A DNA stretch of 64,000 bases, taken from NCBI RefSeq assembly GCF_021789175.1, contig NZ_CP084560.1, positions 1,860,001 through 1,924,000 on the forward strand, in the 5' to 3' direction. The number at the start of each line of letters is the position of its first letter. Positions within the stretch are counted from its first letter, which is position 1. A model generated the notes under the pieces. The model was not told the DNA's origin and did not search any database. It was given only the letters and a program-made list of their open reading frames with translations. Below are positions 28,186 to 36,816 of this stretch, piece by piece. The DNA is from Arthrobacter sp. FW306-2-2C-D06B (lineage in GTDB: Bacteria; Actinomycetota; Actinomycetes; Actinomycetales; Micrococcaceae). The translations under genes were made by a program, and so were the position numbers.

Positions 28186-29226
28186 GGTCTTTCTCCTCGT
28201 GTGGCGGCCGTGTTTGTCAGTTGTAGCGTCGTTCGGGCGACGGAGCGCTTTTCGAGGGCTAGTTCTGCGCGTTCGACGACGGCTTTGTCGTGGGGGTCGA
28301 GGCGCCCTGTTATCGAGGGGCTGGCCATCTCGCAGTCGCGTATTTCGACGAGCCGTCGGTGCAGCTGTGTTTCGGCGTGCCCGCTGAGGACCATGAATCG
28401 GCTAGTGCGTCGCTTCTCGAGGATGAGCTGGTGATGGCTGGAGACGACGCGGTTCCAGATGGGCTCGATTTCTAGGAGCAGCAGCCTTGCACGGAGTCCG
28501 AAGGCTCCCTGTTCGAGGTGCCCCGCCACCCGGGGGAGAAGCAGTCCGAGGCTGACCAATAGGACTGCGAAGGTTTCGCCGGCCCAATAGAAGACGGTTA
28601 GGGCAGTGGCTGTCGCGTTGGCAACACCCGCATTCCTGATCACGGCGCCGTAGAGGAGCCGGTCGATCAGCACCAAGGAGAACAGGATGCATCCGATGGC
28701 GATGAGCATGAAGGCTGAGCGGAAGGCCGGGGCGTGCATGTGCGGAACGTTGTTGTGGCACACGCGTGCGATATCGAGGCAGATCCACATGATGAACACG
28801 GAGCCGGTCCAGAGGAATACTGCCATTCCGGGCTGATCACCGTACGTGAGGGGCAGATCCGGATGAGTGACGTCAACGCGGCTGGTGAGAAATCCGGTCG
28901 TCACTGCTGTGCAGGCTATGCCCGCAGCCCAGCGTCCAAAGGCCAGGTGCCGGCGTCGTACTTCAGCGTCGGCCACGGCGGCCAGCAGTATGGCGGTTCG
29001 GAATTGCCAGAATCCGAGGAGCAGAGACAAGAGGGTTGCTAGACCGACACGGTTTCGAACCACCGAGTACGGGATCCGCGGCGAAGTAGACAGCCGGCAC
29101 GTAGAGAGTGCATGCGATTGCGGCAAGGATGGTTGCGCGGAAGACGCTTCCGCGGTGCGGATCCAGAGCGGCAGGGAACCGGAAGATGGTCAGTACCCAG
29201 AGGGTGGCCGCTGGGACATATTCCAT
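28053..29226 (-). pseudogene. MAB_1171c-like integral membrane protein, frameshifted
   Basis: The ATG at 29226 overlaps the stop of the peptidase gene by one base. The first frame encodes MEYVPAATLWVLTIFRFPAAL to YFAADPVLGG. Homology then continues in another frame (RNRVGLATLLSLLLGFWQFRTAI) after a break near 29060. About seven membrane segments precede a cytosolic domain with EPIWNRVVSSHHQL and LHRRLVEIRDCEMA, resembling the MAB_1171c family (DUF6545 domain). The frame overruns into the DUF4192 gene, so a second indel near the 3' end is possible. These proteins commonly pair with ImmA-like peptidases; their function is unknown. Confidence 0.65.
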
Positions 29227-29711
29227 CAGCCGAAGACCTTACGAAAAGAGAGTGGTTCGGGGACGGTGCCCGCCGCGCTGTTGAGGATCCGTGTAGCGAG
29301 CTGGTCGGCAAGAGTTTCGGCGGTGAGTTCTGCGTCGTCGGTGTAGCCGCCGCGGGCGAGCGCTCGGAGTACCTGTTCGCCGTCCAAGTCAGGCGGGAGG
29401 CTGTTGACCGCCTGGCCGCTCTGGGTTTCTCGGTCGTGGCCGAGGATCAGGTGGCTGAATTCGTGGAGGATGATCTGTTGCCGGTGCCAGAGCGATTTTG
29501 CCGGAGCATGGAGAACGACGTCCCGGTCGGCGCAGATGAGCCAGAGGCCATACAGTTCCGTTCCTGACAGGCCTGGAATTTCAGCGACAGTGATGGTCCT
29601 GCCTCGTTGAGCTTCCAGTTTTGCGTGTATGACATCAAGTGTGGCGTCATGGGGCAGGCCGAAGGCATGCTCGGCTTTCCGGGCTATTTGCAGGGCTTCA
29701 CGGTAGTTCAT
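29226..29711 (-). CDS. ImmA/IrrE-family metallo-endopeptidase
   Basis: I start it at ATG 29711 (MNYREALQIARKAEHAFGLP), giving 161 residues. Longer upstream frames add a non-homologous arginine/proline-rich tail. The zinc motif HEFSH (83-87) lies in QQIILHEFSHLILGH. ImmA-family peptidases cleave repressors of mobile elements or stress regulons. Usually an XRE-type repressor gene lies directly upstream, but here that place (29712-30121) is empty, as if the regulator were lost. The membrane protein downstream is translationally coupled. Confidence 0.82.
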   Translation of the reverse strand: MNYREALQIARKAEHAFGLPHDATLDVIHAKLEAQRGRTITVAEIPGLSGTELYGLWLICADRDVVLHAPAKSLWHRQQIILHEFSHLILGHDRETQSGQAVNSLPPDLDGEQVLRALARGGYTDDAELTAETLADQLATRILNSAAGTVPEPLSFRKVFG

Positions 29712-30121
29712 TGCGGGTCGAGGCAGGGGAAGCGGTACGTTGACTGGGCCGATCTGGTCCAGAGAAAACCCGGTTGGGTAGAGGGCAGAGCGTGCGTGAC
29801 CTGGCATGAAATGTGGTTTGTTGCCCTCCTCGCAGGTGTCGATCCCCTCGATCGAAGCTCGAACACCCCGTGCCAAGGGAACCCTTCGAGAATGGCGAGA
29901 CGAATGATTGACAATCAATCATCTTTAATCTATTTATAGTTGTCATAGAATAAGCGATTATCGCTTTCAGGCAAGCGCCTAGGAGGGATCCATGCGGCGC
30001 TCGCCACAGCTCCGACTTGGAACCACGCAGTTTTGCTCGCCAACGACGGCAGCGCTTTACCAACCGCAGGTCCCGACTTCCCATTTCGACAGCAATGGGC
30101 CAAACCGCAAGGACATGAGAA
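29712..30121. other. Intergenic region between the ImmA module and the APC permease
   Basis: No XRE-type gene expected next to ImmA is visible. The left half (29712-29895) has open frames without recognisable features. The right half holds an AT-rich promoter region (29905-29940) and about 180 bp of leader before the permease. GCGATTATCGC at about 29953 is a further near-palindrome. Confidence 0.5.
29905..29940 (+). promoter_or_regulatory. Promoter with palindromic operator for the APC permease
   Basis: TTGACA at 29908-29913 is followed after 17 bp by TATTTA. The -35 box is embedded in the perfect palindrome TGATTG-A-CAATCA (29905-29917). This arrangement suggests repression by a dimeric regulator, possibly one of the two FadR proteins at 32.5-34.1 kb. 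The gene starts about 180 bp downstream, leaving a long leader. Confidence 0.5.
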
Positions 30122-31609
30122 ATGACCGATATGAAAAAGTCGACGTCGTCCCAAGGCATTGAACCTCTACACGAGGTCAAAGGCCTTGACCGGGGTCACC
30201 TTAGTAGACCGAAGCTGGTGGCCCTGGCGCTCACGGCAATGACCCCGGGAATGGGGATGGTATTGGTGCCGGTTCTGGTCTTCACCTATTCCGGCATGGC
30301 GAGTTGGACGTCACTCCTCATCGCGATGGTCGCTGCGATGTGTATCGGAGCGGCTGTCACGACCTTCGCGCGACGATACGTCGTGACGGGATCCTTGTAT
30401 TCGTATGTAAGCCATGCCCTCGGCGGGTGGGCACGTTGCATCACGGGCGCATCGCTGTTTCTTGGATTCATCCTGATGCTCGCGTCGATAGTCGCGGCCT
30501 GCGGTCTGTTCATCGGCAGCTTCCTCACGTCCATCGGAATTGCTAATGCGAACGAGGTCGGAATCCAGGCCGTAATCTATCTGATTGTTCTGGCTATTTC
30601 TGCCGCCATTGTCATTCGCGGATTAGACGCGTCCGTGCGTACGTCGGTCATCCTGAGTGCCATTGCGATTCCTCCGATTGTGATCATCACGATCGCGAGC
30701 GCCATCCACACCGGACTCCATCTGTCGTCCCAGTTCGACTTGGGCAAGCTAACCTTCAACCAAACGTTCCAGGGTGTCGTTGGGGCGCTGGCTTTCATGA
30801 TTGGCTTTGAAAGCTGCGCCGCTCTCGCTACAGAGACCCGCGACCCGAAACGAACATTGCCGTGGGCACTCATAGGCGTTCCCGCGGTCCTCGCCGTTCT
30901 TTGGATCGTCCCTACGATTGCTCAAGTACCCGGGCTTGCCGAGGCCTCCGATCAAATCGCAGCCGGCGCCTCGCCGTCGGCGGTTCTATCGATACAAGCT
31001 GGCCTTGGAGAAACATTCGCGAAGGCGACTGATTTGATCTTCGCGATCGAAGCGTTTGTCGCACTCGTTGGCTTTCTCAACTACGGTTCGCGGGTGTTCG
31101 CGACGTTGGGGATAGACCGACTATTGCCGCCGAGGCTTGCTGCTGTGCATCCCCGGCTCCGCACTCCCGTCGTCGCGATCGTGGTGTCGTCCGTACTCGG
31201 TTTGCTCGCCATGATTTCCATGGTGTTTGCCGTCGGCGACATCACCAAGGGATTCACCGCGATAGCCACCCTGCTTGCCTACGCTTGGGCTCCGTCTTAC
31301 CTGCTGATCGCCGTTGGAGCGATCGTCGTAACGCTGCGGGAGAGGGGCGTCCGACTCGGTGTTATCGTCGCAAGCATCTTTGTGATCGTCACGATGGTCG
31401 GCATTTACGTCAACGGCTTCGTCAACCCGCCGTCAGCACCTTACGACGCTATGGTCTGGATCGCCTTCGTTGCCTTGGCCGTAATTGTATTTGCATTTCT
31501 CATCCTTCAGCGGGTGGGTGCCCGCCAAGAATCCAGGGCGCGCGAGTCCGACCGGACGCCGGACATGATGGCCGACCGGCCGGTTTCCGCGCAGAGCGTG
31601 CCGGATTAG
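30122..31609 (+). CDS. APC-family amino acid/amine permease
   Basis: The 495-residue protein has about 12 membrane segments. APC features include LSRPKLVALALTAMTPGMGMVLVP at the first helix, a TGSLYSYVSHALGG segment near helix 3 and FMIGFESCAALATETRDPKRTLPWA around helices 6-7, which is the conserved FE..A..E motif. The tails are hydrophilic. It probably imports an amino acid, amine or small carboxylate by proton symport. No catabolic enzyme directly adjoins it, but the EthD-like gene follows on the same strand. Confidence 0.87.
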   Translation: MTDMKKSTSSQGIEPLHEVKGLDRGHLSRPKLVALALTAMTPGMGMVLVPVLVFTYSGMASWTSLLIAMVAAMCIGAAVTTFARRYVVTGSLYSYVSHALGGWARCITGASLFLGFILMLASIVAACGLFIGSFLTSIGIANANEVGIQAVIYLIVLAISAAIVIRGLDASVRTSVILSAIAIPPIVIITIASAIHTGLHLSSQFDLGKLTFNQTFQGVVGALAFMIGFESCAALATETRDPKRTLPWALIGVPAVLAVLWIVPTIAQVPGLAEASDQIAAGASPSAVLSIQAGLGETFAKATDLIFAIEAFVALVGFLNYGSRVFATLGIDRLLPPRLAAVHPRLRTPVVAIVVSSVLGLLAMISMVFAVGDITKGFTAIATLLAYAWAPSYLLIAVGAIVVTLRERGVRLGVIVASIFVIVTMVGIYVNGFVNPPSAPYDAMVWIAFVALAVIVFAFLILQRVGARQESRARESDRTPDMMADRPVSAQSVPD

Positions 31610-31895
31610 TTGTCCTGACTGATCTTTACCCAGCAGTCCACGGCGGTTCCGGTCAGAGTGGGGGCGCGGTGAACGGCCACGTCCGCTTGGATGAGGCCGG
31701 GTGCGTGCTTGTGTTGATCCGGGGTCTGGCGGACCGCGACCGGGTTTCGCAAAGGACCCGGCCTGGAGGTGGTCCGGCCGCTGGGCCCATATGAGAGTGC
31801 CGTATCCATTGTTGGGCAGAAATAGACATATAAAAATAGATACTAAATCAATTGAAGTAGTGGGTTGTCCGCTACTCCCTGCGTTAGGAGATGTT
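31610..31895. other. Spacer between APC permease and EthD-like gene
   Basis: Open frames on both strands here (for example 31606-31809 minus) look like extensions without motifs. The last 60 bp are AT-rich and probably hold the promoter of the EthD-like gene. No terminator is obvious. Confidence 0.45.
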
Positions 31896-32243
31896 ATGCC
31901 GCAAGCGCTTCTCGCTGTCTTCAGCAACCCGACATCGGCTGAAAGCGAGGTCGAGTACAACGATTGGTATGACCATGTCCACCTGAAGGACGTCGTGGCG
32001 GTGCCGGGAATCATTGCGGCACAACGTTTTCGCCTTGTAGACGTAGAAGTAGAAGGCGGCATTCCCTGGCCGGCACATCGTTACCTCGCGATTTATGAGG
32101 TCGACACCGACGATCTCGACGCGCTTTCCGAAGAAATCAGCAGACGAGACGGGACAGAAGCGATGCCCATTTCGCCGGCAATCGACATGTCGTATAGCGC
32201 TTTCTACTGGAAGCCGATCGGCTCGCGCGTCGTGCAGTCATAA
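31896..32243 (+). CDS. Small dimeric alpha/beta-barrel protein, EthD-like
   Basis: The start ATG 31896 follows TTAGGAG with good spacing and gives 115 residues; a longer upstream frame lacks homology. EYNDWYDHVHLKDVVAVPGIIAAQRFRL is the typical DWYDxxHxxxxxxVPG pattern of EthD/ABM-like proteins in aromatic and hydrocarbon catabolic clusters. The C-terminus ends SYSAFYWKPIGSRV. Family members act as small isomerases, decarboxylases or accessory factors. Position next to a permease suggests a role in the imported compound's breakdown. Confidence 0.78.
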   Translation: MPQALLAVFSNPTSAESEVEYNDWYDHVHLKDVVAVPGIIAAQRFRLVDVEVEGGIPWPAHRYLAIYEVDTDDLDALSEEISRRDGTEAMPISPAIDMSYSAFYWKPIGSRVVQS

Positions 32244-32510
32244 ACCTGATTCCTCCCGGGACCTTGTCGGCGGCGTTGCAAAGAACGTACGTCGTGCCGT
32301 TCGGCCGGGACGGCGCCGACAGGCCGGGTAATGACCTCAAAAGAACGCTTCAGGGCGGCGTGATCAACCCATTGCTGCTTGTTTGTGCGTGTGGAAATGG
32401 CGCAGCGCGCGTTTGGTGATCGCACGCGGGACCGGATGGGTCTGGGGTGCCGTCCGGGCCGGGTTGTTGCAAAGCGCCAGACAGGCTGCGGACGCGGGGG
32501 CGCCGCTGTG

Positions 32511-33314
32511 TCATGCCTCCGCCCGCGGCAACCTGCCTGCGACCGCGATCAGGAGGTCCCGGACGCCGCGCACGTGGCTGCACGCGGCGGCGCGGGCGGC
32601 TTCCGGGTTGCGCTCGCCCAGGGCTTTGCTGATCTCCCCGTGCTCGGTGTCCGAGGTGCGCGTCACGGCAGTCAACTGCATCTCGGGGAGCAACTCGATC
32701 AGGGCGTTGAACGCGGCTCCGAGCTCGACCTGGATCTTCGCCTCGGCCTCGGCCAGGCGCGTGGACCCCGACGCGGAGGCGATTGCCATGTGGAACGCGG
32801 CATCTAGTTCCCGATACCGGTGGAACTCGACGGTATCGCGCATCTCCGATGCCAGCGCTGCGATGTACTCCAGTTCGCGCGCACCGGCGCGGGCCGCTGC
32901 AAGAGCGCTCGCCTCGGACTCGATTGCGGTGCGGAATTCCGTGAAATCAGTGACGATCTCCGGGGCGAAGACGGAGATCGCACGACGGGCCTCGTCCTTG
33001 GATGGCGGTGTGGGAGCACGGTCCACGAAAGTCCCTCCGCCCTTGCCCCGCACGGTCTTCACATGACCGGTCTCGCGGAGAATCGACAGGGCCTCTCGCA
33101 CCACGACCAGAGACACACCCAGCGACTGGGCAAGCTGGCTCTCCGTGGGCAACCGGTCGCCCGGGCGCATGACTCCGAGGCCGATCCCTTCGGCGAGGCT
33201 GCGGACAACGTGCTGTGCGAGCGGATCACCGCCGAGCGGGGCGAAGACGACCTGCCGCACGGCGAGTCCCCGCGAGTCCATCTTGACATCCGGCACGGTT
33301 CTCTCGCCGCTCAT
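32511..33314 (-). CDS. FadR-family regulator (second of a coupled pair)
   Basis: Start at ATG 33314 (MSGERTVPDVK), whose ATGA overlaps the stop of the upstream FadR gene; 267 residues. The winged helix is in VVRSLAEGIGLGVMRPGDRLPTESQLAQSLGVSLVVVREALSILRETG, followed by a basic wing (VKTVRGKGGGTFV) and an FCD domain (DFTEFRTAIESEASALAAARAG, FHMAIASASGSTRLAEAEAKI). It shares the TVRG+GGTF wing with its neighbour, but not with the cluster A/B regulators. The protein upstream of residue 1 in the longer frame is not conserved. Confidence 0.88.
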   Translation of the reverse strand: MSGERTVPDVKMDSRGLAVRQVVFAPLGGDPLAQHVVRSLAEGIGLGVMRPGDRLPTESQLAQSLGVSLVVVREALSILRETGHVKTVRGKGGGTFVDRAPTPPSKDEARRAISVFAPEIVTDFTEFRTAIESEASALAAARAGARELEYIAALASEMRDTVEFHRYRELDAAFHMAIASASGSTRLAEAEAKIQVELGAAFNALIELLPEMQLTAVTRTSDTEHGEISKALGERNPEAARAAACSHVRGVRDLLIAVAGRLPRAEA

Positions 33315-34126
33315 GCGTCCGCTCCTCCACTCGTTTTTCCATCGTTCTCCGACGGATCCGTAGTATGGCCGTGGCCCAGGCAAAGTTCGATCAAGGCCTC
33401 GCAGCCGCGGTTGATGTGTGCCGCAGTAACCGCTCGGGCACGGACCGGGTCGCGATCGCGGATGGCCTGCACGAGGGCATCATGGTCCATCATCAGATCC
33501 GGGTGAAAGCGGCTCGGTTGCGCGGCCGCGGCCAGCGTGATCCCGCCGGTCTCCATCTCGACCCTGATCTGCTCCCGCCACAATCGGGTCGCTCCCGAGG
33601 ACGCTGCGATGGCGATGTGGAATTGCGCATCGAGCTGCAGGTACTCGACGAAGGTCTCGGCCGCCCGGATCCGCACCACCTGACGCTCGAGCCCGAGGAT
33701 TTCGGTCTCCGTGGCGCGTTCTGACGCGAGTGCAGCCGCCTGCACGCTGATCGCCCGACGATAGTCCGAGAGATCACGAAGGAAGCCGGCGTCGATGCTC
33801 TCCAGACGCTGCCTCGCAGCTTCCTTCGAGGGTGTCGATATCTGCGCGATGAACGTCCCGCCCGTCCGCCCGCGAACCGTCTCGAGATAACCGGCCCGGC
33901 GCATAACGGCCAGCGCCTCTCGAAGCGTCATGGGAGCAATGTCAAGCAGCTCGGCCAGCTCCGGTTCGGCCGGCAACCGCTCACGGCCCTGAAGTAGCCC
34001 GATCCCGATCGCCTCGGTCAGCCGGCGGATCGTCTGTTGCACCAGGGATCCGTCCACCACCGGCGTCAGGAACAGCGCACGCAGGTCAAAGGGGGTGTCC
34101 GTCGCGAGAATCTTATCCTTTGTCAT
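33311..34126 (-). CDS. FadR-family regulator (first of a coupled pair)
   Basis: A 271-residue GntR/FadR protein with winged helix (IRRLTEAIGIGLLQGRERLPAEPELAELLDIAPMTLREALAVMRRAGYL), wing (ETVRGRTGGTFI) and FCD domain (FLRDLSDYRRAISVQAAALASERA, FHIAIAASSGATRLWREQI). It overlaps the second FadR gene by 4 bp, so the two are co-translated. Co-expression of two paralogous dimeric regulators raises the possibility of a heterodimer. Targets may be the permease at 30122 or the CoA-transferase operon at 35389. Confidence 0.88.
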   Translation of the reverse strand: MTKDKILATDTPFDLRALFLTPVVDGSLVQQTIRRLTEAIGIGLLQGRERLPAEPELAELLDIAPMTLREALAVMRRAGYLETVRGRTGGTFIAQISTPSKEAARQRLESIDAGFLRDLSDYRRAISVQAAALASERATETEILGLERQVVRIRAAETFVEYLQLDAQFHIAIAASSGATRLWREQIRVEMETGGITLAAAAQPSRFHPDLMMDHDALVQAIRDRDPVRARAVTAAHINRGCEALIELCLGHGHTTDPSENDGKTSGGADA

Positions 34127-34472
34127 TAGAACATTGATTTTACTAGACAGCGACGACGTTCAACAGCAACCAGTAAGCAACCGACGGAACGAGTCGGTCG
34201 ACCGGCAGAGTGAGGTCCAGCGATGGAGTCCAGCGCGAGACACGCTCGGCTTTCCTGCGCGGACGACCGTTGGCGGGCGAATCTGATCGGTACTCGTCTT
34301 GCCATCTCACTGAGAAGCCAAGGAACCTAAGGAAGTTTATGAGATAGAGGAAACGACGACGGTGCTCTGCGCCCTGGCTGCACATGACTCCAGGTCCGGA
34401 ATATGTTCATGCTTCATGAGCTCCAACTCTGGTGGACCATCGCCGAGCATCGCATCCAGCTCGACGGGTGAG
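34127..34472. other. Intergenic region between FadR pair and IclR regulator
   Basis: A minus-strand open frame (34143-34385, 80 codons) has a weakly hydrophobic C-terminus but no recognisable family or ribosome-binding site. The promoter of the FadR pair must lie at the left edge, where AT-rich DNA (ACATTGATTTTACTAGACAG) precedes ATG 34126. Nothing else is supported. Confidence 0.4.
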
Positions 34473-35240
34473 TCACCGCTTGAGCTTTTCGGATAAGGCG
34501 TGGGCGTGACGCAGCAGCAAGCGTCCAAGAATGGGGCGCCGTTCAGGCGAGAATCGGGACTCTATGCCGGTGATGCTAAGAGCCCAGGCCGGTTGCCCGG
34601 CAGCGTCGAAAACGGCGGAGCCCATGCCCCAACTGCCTTGGACCAAGAGCCCGGGATTGGTTGCGTATCCCGCTGAGCGGGTGGCTTCGATCCGCTCTCG
34701 GATCCGGTCGGGGGCATGCTCTGGGCCGTAGTGTTCCTTAAGGTCTGCGTGGGCAAGGTAACGTTCGGCGGCGTCCCGCGGCAGGAAGGAGAGGATGACC
34801 AAGCCCGCTGATGCGACGCCGAGCGGGAACCGCTTGCCCTCGTAAAGGACGAAGGACCGGATTGGGAAGCTGCCGTCTTGGCGCAGTACGCAGACCGTTT
34901 CATCGCCGCGTCGGGCCGATAGGAAGGCGCTCTCTCCGGTCTCCTCGGCGAGGGCGCGGACGTGGTCTCGGGCTATTTCAGTAATGTCGTAGCGCTCGGC
35001 GGCCACGGAACCCATGAGGTACAGCTCAGGCCCTAGGTGCCAGCGGGCGGCCTTGGAGTCATGGTCCAGGAATCCCTCGGCCGCCAAGGATGAGAGCAGG
35101 CGGTGGGCGGTTGGGCGCGCCAGTCCTGTGGCGCGAGCGACTTCTGTTGTGCCGATACCGCGCGGCATGGCGCCGCTGACAGCTCGAAGAACTTGGCCGA
35201 TGCGGCCCACGACTTGGGCGCCGGGGAGAGATTCGCTCAT
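34473..35240 (-). CDS. IclR-family transcriptional regulator
   Basis: I place the start at ATG 35240 (MSESLPGAQ), giving 255 residues. The N-terminal helix-turn-helix (GIGTTEVARATGLARPTAHRLLSSLAAEGFL) and the C-terminal GAF-like effector domain (VRALAEETGESAFLSARRGDETVCVLR, then PLGVASAGLVILSF) are typical of IclR proteins. The gene is divergent from the CoA-transferase/thiolase operon with 148 bp between them. This is the classical layout of PcaR-like regulators of beta-ketoadipate or related pathways, so it probably controls that operon. Confidence 0.9.
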   Translation of the reverse strand: MSESLPGAQVVGRIGQVLRAVSGAMPRGIGTTEVARATGLARPTAHRLLSSLAAEGFLDHDSKAARWHLGPELYLMGSVAAERYDITEIARDHVRALAEETGESAFLSARRGDETVCVLRQDGSFPIRSFVLYEGKRFPLGVASAGLVILSFLPRDAAERYLAHADLKEHYGPEHAPDRIRERIEATRSAGYATNPGLLVQGSWGMGSAVFDAAGQPAWALSITGIESRFSPERRPILGRLLLRHAHALSEKLKR

Positions 35241-35388
35241 GTCTATATTATGGACGCTAATCCTCGCCGTGACCATCATGCGATCAATATTGAGCCCCAG
35301 TCTCCATTCCGTTGACCATCCAACTCATAGAAGGCTACGGTTCAGATGGAGGCTCACATAGGCCACATAGTGGACGGACGGAATCAAA

Positions 35389-36096
35389 ATGGCATCAAAA
35401 CTTTGGGGCAGCGCCGCAGAGGCACTGGCCGGGACCATTCGGGACGGAATGATCCTCGCCGTCGGCGGCTTCGGCCTTAGCGGCATCCCACGGGACCTCA
35501 TCGAAGGGGTACGCGACAGCGGCGCGCGGAACCTGACAGTCGTGTCCAACAACATGGGCGTCGACGGCAAGGGCCTCGGCCTCTTGCTGGAAAACCAGCA
35601 GGTTAGCAAAGTTCTGGCTTCTTACGTCGGGGAGAACAAGCTCTTTGCAGAGCAGTACCTGGCAGGCACGCTCGACGTTGAGTTCGTTCCCCAGGGCACT
35701 CTGGCGGAGCGCCTGCGTGCCGGCGGTGCCGGAATCCCCGCGTTCTACACTGCCACCGGCGTTGGTACGCCAATCGCAGAGGGCAAGCCTGAGGCCGAGT
35801 TCGATGGTAGGCGCTGCATTCTGGAACGCGGCATCGTCGCCGATGTCGCGTTGGTGCGCGCCCACCAGGCGGACAGCGATGGCAATCTCCGTTACAGGAT
35901 GACGGCCCGCAACTTTAACCCGCTCGTCGCTACAGCCGGTCGGATGACTATCGCGGAAGCGGAAGAGGTGATCGACGGCTATCTGGACCCCGAAGACGTC
36001 GTGACACCGGGCGTCTTCGTCCAGCGAGTGGTGCGCGTAGCCAACCAAACCAAAGACATCGAGCAGCGGACCGTGCGCGTCCGCGCGGAGGTATGA
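35389..36096 (+). CDS. 3-oxoacid CoA-transferase subunit A
   Basis: The 235-residue alpha subunit of a class I CoA-transferase moves CoA from succinyl-CoA to a 3-oxo acid such as acetoacetate or 3-oxoadipate. Signatures are MILAVGGFGLSGIPRDLIEG and LTVVSNNMGVDGKGLGLLL, with VPQGTLAERLRAGGAGIPAFYTATGVGT in the middle. It is followed after 3 bp by subunit B and then a thiolase, the usual gene order of PcaIJF or ScoAB-AtoB modules. I leave the symbol open because the pathway (3-oxoadipate or acetoacetate) is not fixed by sequence. Confidence 0.92.
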   Translation: MASKLWGSAAEALAGTIRDGMILAVGGFGLSGIPRDLIEGVRDSGARNLTVVSNNMGVDGKGLGLLLENQQVSKVLASYVGENKLFAEQYLAGTLDVEFVPQGTLAERLRAGGAGIPAFYTATGVGTPIAEGKPEAEFDGRRCILERGIVADVALVRAHQADSDGNLRYRMTARNFNPLVATAGRMTIAEAEEVIDGYLDPEDVVTPGVFVQRVVRVANQTKDIEQRTVRVRAEV

Positions 36097-36099
36097 ATC

Positions 36100-36816
36100 A
36101 TGTGGACTCGTGATGAGATGGCGGCCATCGCCGCCAGTGAACTCGAAGACGGCCAGTATGTGAACCTGGGCATAGGAATACCGACCCTGGTCGCCAACCA
36201 TTTGCCCGAAGGCGTCCGGGTGACGCTGCAGAGCGAGAACGGACTGCTTGGCATGGGTCCCTTCCCGTACGAAGGTGAAGAGGACGCGGATCTGATCAAC
36301 GCTGGCAAGCAGACCGTGACGGTGCTGCCGGGTGGTAGCTTCTTCGACTCCGCCGTCTCCTTCGGCATGATCCGTGGCGGACATGTGCAGACCGCCATTC
36401 TGGGCGCCCTGCAGGTCTCCGGTGCGGGAGACTTGGCCAACTGGACTATTCCCGGCAAGCTCGTCAAGGGCATGGGCGGTGCTATGGACCTGGTTGCCGG
36501 CACACCGCGCGTGATCGTAGTCACCGACCACGTGGCGAAGGACGGTACCCCGAAGATCGTGCCCGAGTGCGACCTTCCGCTCACCGGCGTGGGTGTCGTG
36601 GACCGTATTATCAGCGATCGAGCAGTATTCGATGTATTGAACGGGGGCCTGGTCTTGCGCCAGATCGCCCCAGGGCACAGTATCGCGGAACTTCGCGCGC
36701 TGACCGGGGCGCCATTCACGGTTGGTCCAGAGCTAGACGCCATAGGGGATCCGGAAATATATCGGCAGTCCAGCCGCCCGCAGACCGCATCACAGGCCGT
36801 AGGGGCAGGCGCATGA
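36100..36816 (+). CDS. 3-oxoacid CoA-transferase subunit B
   Basis: The 238-residue beta subunit carries the catalytic glutamate in LQSENGLLG (Glu46), which forms the glutamyl-CoA thioester. The nearby [14 protein letters not shown] and the [18 protein letters not shown] segments are conserved in the family. Its last codons overlap the thiolase start (ATGA). It works as a heterotetramer with subunit A. Confidence 0.93.
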   Translation: MWTRDEMAAIAASELEDGQYVNLGIGIPTLVANHLPEGVRVTLQSENGLLGMGPFPYEGEEDADLINAGKQTVTVLPGGSFFDSAVSFGMIRGGHVQTAILGALQVSGAGDLANWTIPGKLVKGMGGAMDLVAGTPRVIVVTDHVAKDGTPKIVPECDLPLTGVGVVDRIISDRAVFDVLNGGLVLRQIAPGHSIAELRALTGAPFTVGPELDAIGDPEIYRQSSRPQTASQAVGAGA

